Source: Bacteroidota bacterium
GTDB taxonomy: Bacteria; Bacteroidota; Bacteroidia; Flavobacteriales_F; PHOS-HE28
Assembly (NCBI GenBank): GCA_023418095.1
Contig: JAEZDL010000258.1
Coordinates: 1 to 10,306 of the forward strand
Direction: 5' to 3'
DNA: 10,306 nt
Below the pieces are notes generated by a model. That model saw only the letters and a list, made by a program, of their open reading frames with translations, searched no databases and was not told where the DNA came from. Position 1 is the first letter of the stretch. Every line of letters starts with the position of its first letter. Made by a program: the position numbers and the translations under genes. Positions 5,915-10,306 of this stretch are shown piece by piece.

Positions 5915-7399
5915 CTATCGGCGCTTTAGTTTCCACAAGTTCACCTGTGGAAAACTGTTGGTCACCGGCTTCGGTCTTTGGATGCGCTGTTCGTTCAAAT
6001 GAGCAGCCACCAGCGCAGCTGCGATCATCTCTTCCGGATCATCACCGGCCAGATCCGCGGGCGTGAAATGATCGCGTACGAAATGCGTATCATAATCGCC
6101 TTTCCGGAAGCGTTCGTGACCCATCACGTACCGGCAAAAACCGAGCGTGGTCTCCACGCCGCTGATCGCGTAATCATCGATCGCGCGCTCCATCCGTTCG
6201 ATCGCTTCTTCACGCGTGGATCCATGGGTGATGAGCTTGGCGATCATGGGATCGTAATGGATCGGGATCTCCATGCCTTCCTCGAAACCATCATCCACGC
6301 GAACGCCCGGACCTTGCGGCGGCCGGTAAGTAGTTAGCGTTCCGATATCAGGAAGGAAATTGTTGGCCGGATCTTCAGCGTACACGCGCACTTCGATCGC
6401 ATGTTCGTTGATCGCAAGGTCCTTCTGCTCCATTGGAAGCCTTTCGCCACGCGCCACCTGGATCTGCAATTTCACCAGATCGAGACCTGTGATCATTTCC
6501 GTTACCGGATGCTCCACCTGTAGGCGCGTATTCATTTCCATGAAGTAGAAGTTGCGCTTCTCGTCCAGGAGGAATTCAACGGTACCGGCACCCACGTAAT
6601 CGCAGGATCGGGCCACTTTCACAGCGGCCTCCCCCATCGCTTTGCGCAATTCAGGCGTGAGCACCGCGCTCGGTGCTTCTTCAACAACTTTCTGGTGGCG
6701 CCGCTGGATGCTGCATTCACGCTCGAAGAGGTAAAGGATGTTGCCGTGCATATCGACCATCACCTGCACTTCGATGTGGCGTGGGCCGGCCACATACTTC
6801 TCAATGAAAACGCTTCCGTCGCCAAAAGCGTTCTGCGCTTCACTGATCGCGCGCTCGAGCCCTTCTTTCAGATCGGCCTCGCTTTCGATCACGCGCATTC
6901 CTTTTCCACCGCCACCGGCCGCAGCTTTGATCAGGATCGGGAAAGTGATCGAACGGGCGACTTCCATCGCTTCCTTCAGATCGGCGACCGCACCTTCGGT
7001 CCCTGGTACGAGCGGTACACCGAAATCCTTCACTGCTTCCTTCGCCGCGAGCTTATCGCCCATGATCTCCATTGCTGCCGCCGGCGGACCGATCAGGATG
7101 ATGCCTTCCTTTTCCAAACGCCGCGCGAACGCTGGATTCTCGCTGAGGAAACCGTAACCGGGATGCACCGCATCCACCTTGTGATCCTTGCAGACCTTCA
7201 CCAATTTGTCGATCACCAGATAACTTTCCTTGCTCGCCGCCGGACCGATGCAAACCGCTTCATCGGCGAAACGAACGAAGGGTGCGTTCCGATCCGCTTC
7301 GGAAAAGACCGCCACGGTTGAAATGCCCATCTCCCGGGCCGATCGCATCACGCGCAGCGCGATCTCACCACGGTTGGCGACCAGGATCTTCTTGATCAC
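5915..7399 (-). CDS. accC: Biotin carboxylase subunit of acyl-CoA carboxylase
   Basis: ATP-dependent carboxylation of biotin carried on a carrier protein, the first half-reaction of acetyl-CoA (or propionyl-CoA) carboxylase; cytoplasmic. The N-terminal domain begins IKKILVANRGEIALRV (2-17). The ATP-grasp domain has Lys116 in MGDKLAAK, the Gly-rich GGGGKGM at 162-168, RRHQK at 233-237, EMNTRLQVEHP at 288-298 (biotin-site Arg292, Glu296) and Arg338 in EVRVYAEDP, numbering close to the E. coli enzyme. From this start it is 494 residues, about 45 longer than E. coli AccC because of a C-terminal extension after FTPADL. There is no biotin-carrier domain, and neither carrier nor carboxyltransferase genes are in the window. 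I chose the GTG at 7399: it yields the canonical family N-terminus and has GGAG 6 bases upstream. In-frame ATGs at 7462, 7456 and 7513 would add 19-38 residues of unfamily-like sequence. Acetyl- versus propionyl-CoA use cannot be settled here. Confidence 0.93.
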   Translation of the reverse strand: MIKKILVANRGEIALRVMRSAREMGISTVAVFSEADRNAPFVRFADEAVCIGPAASKESYLVIDKLVKVCKDHKVDAVHPGYGFLSENPAFARRLEKEGIILIGPPAAAMEIMGDKLAAKEAVKDFGVPLVPGTEGAVADLKEAMEVARSITFPILIKAAAGGGGKGMRVIESEADLKEGLERAISEAQNAFGDGSVFIEKYVAGPRHIEVQVMVDMHGNILYLFERECSIQRRHQKVVEEAPSAVLTPELRKAMGEAAVKVARSCDYVGAGTVEFLLDEKRNFYFMEMNTRLQVEHPVTEMITGLDLVKLQIQVARGERLPMEQKDLAINEHAIEVRVYAEDPANNFLPDIGTLTTYRPPQGPGVRVDDGFEEGMEIPIHYDPMIAKLITHGSTREEAIERMERAIDDYAISGVETTLGFCRYVMGHERFRKGDYDTHFVRDHFTPADLAGDDPEEMIAAALVAAHLNEQRIQRPKPVTNSFPQVNLWKLKRR

Positions 7400-7405
7400 A
7401 CGTTG

Positions 7406-7409
7406 CTCC
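7406..7409 (-). promoter_or_regulatory. Shine-Dalgarno site deciding the accC start
   Basis: GGAG on the minus strand, inside AAGGTGGAG, lies 6 bases before the GTG at 7399. Strong Shine-Dalgarno sites are uncommon in Bacteroidota, so this is supportive but not decisive evidence for the GTG start. Confidence 0.4.
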
Positions 7410-7544
7410 ACCTTCCTTGCTGAAACCTGCTGTGGCACTTCTTCTGTCGATGGCATTTCCATGAGATCGTACTGGGATCGCGAAGTTCGTGCATCTTGCG
7501 GTCTGCCGCACATTCCTATCGATCTTTACTTCACTCCGGTGCAT

Positions 7545-7572
7545 TTGACCATCGATCGGCGAAGTAACTTTC
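7545..7572 (+). promoter_or_regulatory. Probable promoter of the RNA methyltransferase gene
   Basis: TTG (7545-7547, within TTTGACC) is followed after 17 bases by TAACTTTC (7565-7572), which has one mismatch to TAnnTTTG. The box ends 6 bases before the ATG at 7579, so the transcript would be nearly leaderless. Spacing fits the flavobacterial range. I find no comparable box for accC on the other strand in the 7400-7578 divergent region. Confidence 0.42.
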
Positions 7573-7578
7573 CAGCGG

Positions 7579-8748
7579 ATGCACCGGACGGATTTCCAGA
7601 TGACCGCGCAGACCATGTTCGGTCTGGAGCAGGTACTAGCCGATGAATTGCTCAGGCTCGGCGCGCGCAACATAGAGAAGCATAATCGTGCGGTAAGCTT
7701 CACCGGCGATCTGGGTTTCATGTACAAGGCGAACTTCTGCCTGCGCACGGCGCTGCGTATCCTGGTCCCGATCGATCGGTTCGAGATCCGATCCCAGCAG
7801 GAATTCTACGATCGCATACGCGAAATGAAGTGGGAGGACCTGATGGGACCGAACGGCACACTTGCGATCGGTTGCACACTGAACACACCACATTTCGATC
7901 ATACGCAATTCGTTTCGCAGCGCGCCAAGGATGCGATCGTGGACCGTTTCCGCGATCGAACGGGAACGCGGCCTTCGGTGGATCTCGATCGGCCAACGCT
8001 CGGCATCCACGTCTACATCGATCAGGATGAATGCACTGTTTCTCTTGACAGTTCCGGCGGATCGTTGCACAAACGTGGCTATCGCGACAAGACCAATCTT
8101 GCGCCGATCAACGAAGTGCTCGCAGCAGGCCTTGTGCTTCTCTCCGGCTGGGATCGGCGATCGAACTTCGTGGACCCGATGTGCGGATCGGGAACCTTGC
8201 TGATCGAAGCAGCGCTCTACGCAGCGAACATTCCGCCAGGCTATTTCCGGGAGGAATTCGGTTTCCAGCGCTGGGCCGATCTGGATGAAGCACTTTGGGA
8301 GAAGATCCAGGAAGCAGCGATCGGCCGGATCAACGATGAAAAGCCCTTGATCCTTGGCGGAGAGATCTCGAAGAATGTGGCGCGAAAAGCGATCGCGAAC
8401 ATCCACTCAGCAAAACTGGAGGATAGCATCACGATCAAGAACGTTGCCTTCGAAGACCTCGATCCGCCGTCAGGTCCGGGTGTGATGATCATCAATCCGC
8501 CGTACGGAGAGCGTATGGACAAGGATGAGGACATCGATGCGCTTTACAAGATGATCGGTGACACGTTGAAGAAGAAATGGGCCGGTTACCAGGCATGGGT
8601 GATCACTTCGAACCTTGAAGCCGCAAAGCACATTCATCTCACACCAAAGCCGCGCATCAAGCTTTACAATGGATCGCTGGAGTGCCGCTTCATGCGCTAC
8701 GAACTATACAGCGGCAGCCGGAAAGCCGGAAAGATGGATCGCGTTTGA
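7579..8748 (+). CDS. THUMP-domain class I RNA methyltransferase (RlmL/YpsC-like)
   Basis: SAM-dependent methyltransferase of the family that makes N2-methylguanosine in 23S rRNA (N-terminal half of E. coli RlmL; YpsC in Gram-positives). The 389-residue protein begins with the ferredoxin-like and THUMP RNA-binding region, about 8-160. It contains MYKANFCLRTALRIL (48-62), the SQRAKDAIVDRFR segment (113-125) and the SLHKRGYR motif (162-169). The Rossmann methyltransferase domain follows, with the SAM motif DPMCGSGT at 199-206 and the catalytic NPPYGER at 306-312 typical of N2-guanine methylases. There is no second methyltransferase domain like that of RlmKL. The start at 7579 follows a promoter-like box by 6 bases; ATG 7600 is the alternative. 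The potassium channel gene starts 15 bases after its stop, so the two are probably cotranscribed. The exact target base is inferred from the family. Confidence 0.93.
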   Translation: MHRTDFQMTAQTMFGLEQVLADELLRLGARNIEKHNRAVSFTGDLGFMYKANFCLRTALRILVPIDRFEIRSQQEFYDRIREMKWEDLMGPNGTLAIGCTLNTPHFDHTQFVSQRAKDAIVDRFRDRTGTRPSVDLDRPTLGIHVYIDQDECTVSLDSSGGSLHKRGYRDKTNLAPINEVLAAGLVLLSGWDRRSNFVDPMCGSGTLLIEAALYAANIPPGYFREEFGFQRWADLDEALWEKIQEAAIGRINDEKPLILGGEISKNVARKAIANIHSAKLEDSITIKNVAFEDLDPPSGPGVMIINPPYGERMDKDEDIDALYKMIGDTLKKKWAGYQAWVITSNLEAAKHIHLTPKPRIKLYNGSLECRFMRYELYSGSRKAGKMDRV

Positions 8749-8763
8749 GAGATCGATCGGAAG

Positions 8764-9567
8764 ATGAAAAAGCGCATCCACGATATTCTCGCCGTCTCAG
8801 AGAAGAAGGGCGATCTGAGCTGGTATTTCGACATCTTCCTGGTAACGCTGATCATACTGAACGTGATCGCGATCGTGATCGGATCGATCCCTGTTGTTCA
8901 GCAGGAATTCTCTGCGGAGTTCCGCGCATTCGAAACGTTCAGCGTGATCGTTTTCACCATTGAATATGTACTCCGCCTGTGGACGATCACCGTTGAGGAA
9001 CGGTACAGGCATCCGATCAAAGGCCGCATCTCCTATGCGCTCACTCCCATGGCGCTCATCGATCTTTTCGCCGTGTTGCCATTCTTTCTCCCAATGGTCG
9101 GCGTGGACCTTCGCCTGCTGCGGATCCTGCGGATCTTCCGGTTGTTCCGCCTTTTCAAACTGGCGCGTTACATGAGCGCGATGCACATGATCCATAACGT
9201 GCTTCGCAACAAACGCGAGGAACTCGCCATCTCGTTGATCTTCACCCTGTTCATGTTGCTGATCACCTCCACCATGATGTATTATGTGGAGAACGACCTG
9301 CAACCGGAGAAATTCGTGAGCATACCGCAGACCATGTGGTGGGGCATCGCCACGCTCACCACCGTGGGTTATGGCGACGTGTACCCGATCACACCGATCG
9401 GAAAATTGCTCGGTGGCGCCATCGCATTGATCGGCGTGGGTGTCTTTGCGCTGCCGGCCGGCATACTTGCATCAGGTTTCAGTGAGGAGATCGCGCATCG
9501 CAGGCGGAAGAACAATGCCTGCCCGAATTGCGGCCATGTGCACGATGAGCACATCGATCATGCATGA
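8764..9567 (+). CDS. Voltage-gated potassium channel, six-helix type
   Basis: Inner-membrane tetrameric K+ channel subunit, 267 residues. S1 is at about 21-41, S2 55-75 and S3 92-110. S4 is exceptionally regular, with basic residues every third position: Arg117, 120, 123, 126, 129, Lys132, Arg135. S5 is at about 152-176, a pore helix at 187-198, the K+ selectivity filter TVGYGD at 200-205, and S6 at about 211-238. The N-terminus is short and cytoplasmic, with no cyclic-nucleotide or RCK domain. The C-terminus ends in a 20-residue basic then Cys/His-rich tail with Cys253, Cys256 and His258, 260, 263 and 266. The filter and voltage sensor are both complete, so it should conduct and gate. It follows the RNA methyltransferase by 15 bases with no promoter box between. 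A close ATG with ggaag immediately before it is the only plausible start. Its stop is 4 bases from that of the opposing gene. Confidence 0.95.
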   Translation: MKKRIHDILAVSEKKGDLSWYFDIFLVTLIILNVIAIVIGSIPVVQQEFSAEFRAFETFSVIVFTIEYVLRLWTITVEERYRHPIKGRISYALTPMALIDLFAVLPFFLPMVGVDLRLLRILRIFRLFRLFKLARYMSAMHMIHNVLRNKREELAISLIFTLFMLLITSTMMYYVENDLQPEKFVSIPQTMWWGIATLTTVGYGDVYPITPIGKLLGGAIALIGVGVFALPAGILASGFSEEIAHRRRKNNACPNCGHVHDEHIDHA

Positions 9568-9571
9568 GGGG

Positions 9572-10306
9572 TCAATGCATGAAGAATTTGCAGCTTTCGC
9601 GTTCACCTTCTGCATCGATCAACATCAATACATAGGCATTGCTGCGGAGCGATCCAAGATCGATCGAGGATCTGTCCTTTTCGATCGGGACCAATTGCAC
9701 TTTGCGCATTGTACCGGCAAGGTCCACGATCGCCGCCGACCGAAGTTCATGCCCCTGCCAGTAGGCACCGATGATACCATCGGCCGGCCGGAGTGAACAG
9801 ATCAATTCGCTTCTCACCGGTTCGACCTGTACCGAAAGGATACCCTTCTCATGGGCGCTCCCGTCCATATCGACCTGGAGAAGTTTGTAATACCACAAGC
9901 CCGGATCGGTGACCACCTCGCTGAACGTGTAGTTGATCGTGGTCGTACTGTTACCTGCCGCGGCCACAGTTCCCGCCGGATCCCAGTCGTTCCCATTCCG
10001 CGACCGATGGATCCAGAAACTTTCCGATCCCTGTTCCGAGGCCGTGCTCCAGCGAAGGTCCACTTTCCCTTCACTCCCGGCGGCGGTGAACGAGGTCAAT
10101 CCCACCGGAAGCACATATTCCGGCCACGCTGCGGGACCTGGGACTTCGCCATCGCTGGCAGACCAGTAGGTATCGCTGCATATCTTGATCGTCTGGCTGT
10201 TGCCGGAACTGTTGCCGATCACCTGGCCACCGAAGCCGATCAACACGGATGATCCGCACGGCATGCTGATCTTGGCACCGCCGCCATTGAAACGCCACAC
10301 GCCATA
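9572..10306 (-). CDS. C-terminal part of a type IX-secreted surface/extracellular protein
   Basis: The 5' end is cut off by the right edge: the frame is open from 10306, and 244 residues are visible. A glycine-rich stretch lies at 1-45. From about 68 (LPVGLTSFTA) comes the fibronectin-like module frequent just before the end of Bacteroidota secreted proteins. Its motifs are VDLRWSTASE (about 82-91), ESFWIHRSRNG (95-105), and WYYKLLQVDMDG (138-149). The last 80 or so residues look like a divergent type IX secretion sorting domain. They contain AIVDLAG, then IDLGSLRSNAYVLMLID, then CKFFMH at the end, paralleling the usual 'v.dl.G' / 'idls.L..G.Y.l.l' / 'kf.k' pattern. The protein would be secreted through the outer membrane; its function depends on the missing N-terminal part. 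Family assignment of the tail is by pattern, not by search. Confidence 0.75.
   Translation of the reverse strand, partial: YGVWRFNGGGAKISMPCGSSVLIGFGGQVIGNSSGNSQTIKICSDTYWSASDGEVPGPAAWPEYVLPVGLTSFTAAGSEGKVDLRWSTASEQGSESFWIHRSRNGNDWDPAGTVAAAGNSTTTINYTFSEVVTDPGLWYYKLLQVDMDGSAHEKGILSVQVEPVRSELICSLRPADGIIGAYWQGHELRSAAIVDLAGTMRKVQLVPIEKDRSSIDLGSLRSNAYVLMLIDAEGERESCKFFMH

Noticed and set aside
6695..7321. 208-residue plus-strand open frame opposite the biotin carboxylase
   Set aside because: Antisense shadow of a highly conserved enzyme; its translation has no family features.
7471..7513. Leftward promoter for accC around GAACTTCG (7488-7481)
   Set aside because: Two mismatches to TAnnTTTG and no -33 TTG at usable spacing; too weak to report as a feature.
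1..10306. Mobile element, prophage, defence or CRISPR system
   Set aside because: No transposase, integrase, nuclease or helicase gene, no terminal inverted repeats, no direct-repeat array; all genes but the lipoprotein and the partial secreted protein belong to common families.

Overview
The window looks like a chromosomal segment of a Bacteroidota bacterium, probably a Flavobacteriales-type member with fairly high GC (mid-50s % by eye). Three things point there. There is a DUF4294 protein, a family largely confined to this phylum. The right edge holds the tail of a secreted protein of the type sorted by the type IX secretion system. Several gene starts are preceded by the Bacteroidota -7 promoter element TAnnTTTG, or close variants, in place of a sigma-70 -10 box. 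I see no transposase, integrase, phage gene, tRNA, rRNA, CRISPR array or toxin-antitoxin pair, and no obvious frameshift. This is largely a housekeeping region.

Layout, left to right. 1-143: non-coding, with two leftward -7 boxes aimed at something beyond the left edge. 144-794 (-): pcm, protein repair methyltransferase. 795-887: divergent promoter region with back-to-back -7 boxes around an inverted repeat. 888-4194 (+): a likely three-gene operon of a Gfo/Idh/MocA sugar oxidoreductase, a lipoprotein of unknown function, and a polyprenyl-phosphate sugar-1-phosphate transferase that overlaps the lipoprotein by ATGA. 4243-5145 (+): 3-hydroxybutyryl-CoA dehydrogenase with its own -7-like box. 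5150-5845 (-): exported DUF4294 protein. 5915-7399 (-): biotin carboxylase. 7400-7578: divergent promoter region. 7579-8748 (+): THUMP-domain 23S rRNA (guanine-N2)-type methyltransferase. 8764-9567 (+): six-helix voltage-gated potassium channel. 9572-10306 (-): C-terminal part of a T9SS-type secreted protein, running off the right edge.

Functionally the genes form small unrelated groups: protein repair, envelope glycan synthesis, acyl-CoA metabolism (the dehydrogenase and biotin carboxylase are close but not in one operon), RNA modification and ion transport. The part with most room for new biology is the oxidoreductase-lipoprotein-sugar transferase unit. Other points worth a look are the GTG start of the biotin carboxylase, the Cys/His-rich tail of the channel, the tandem promoters at the left edge, and a very strong excess of the palindrome CGATCG across the window.
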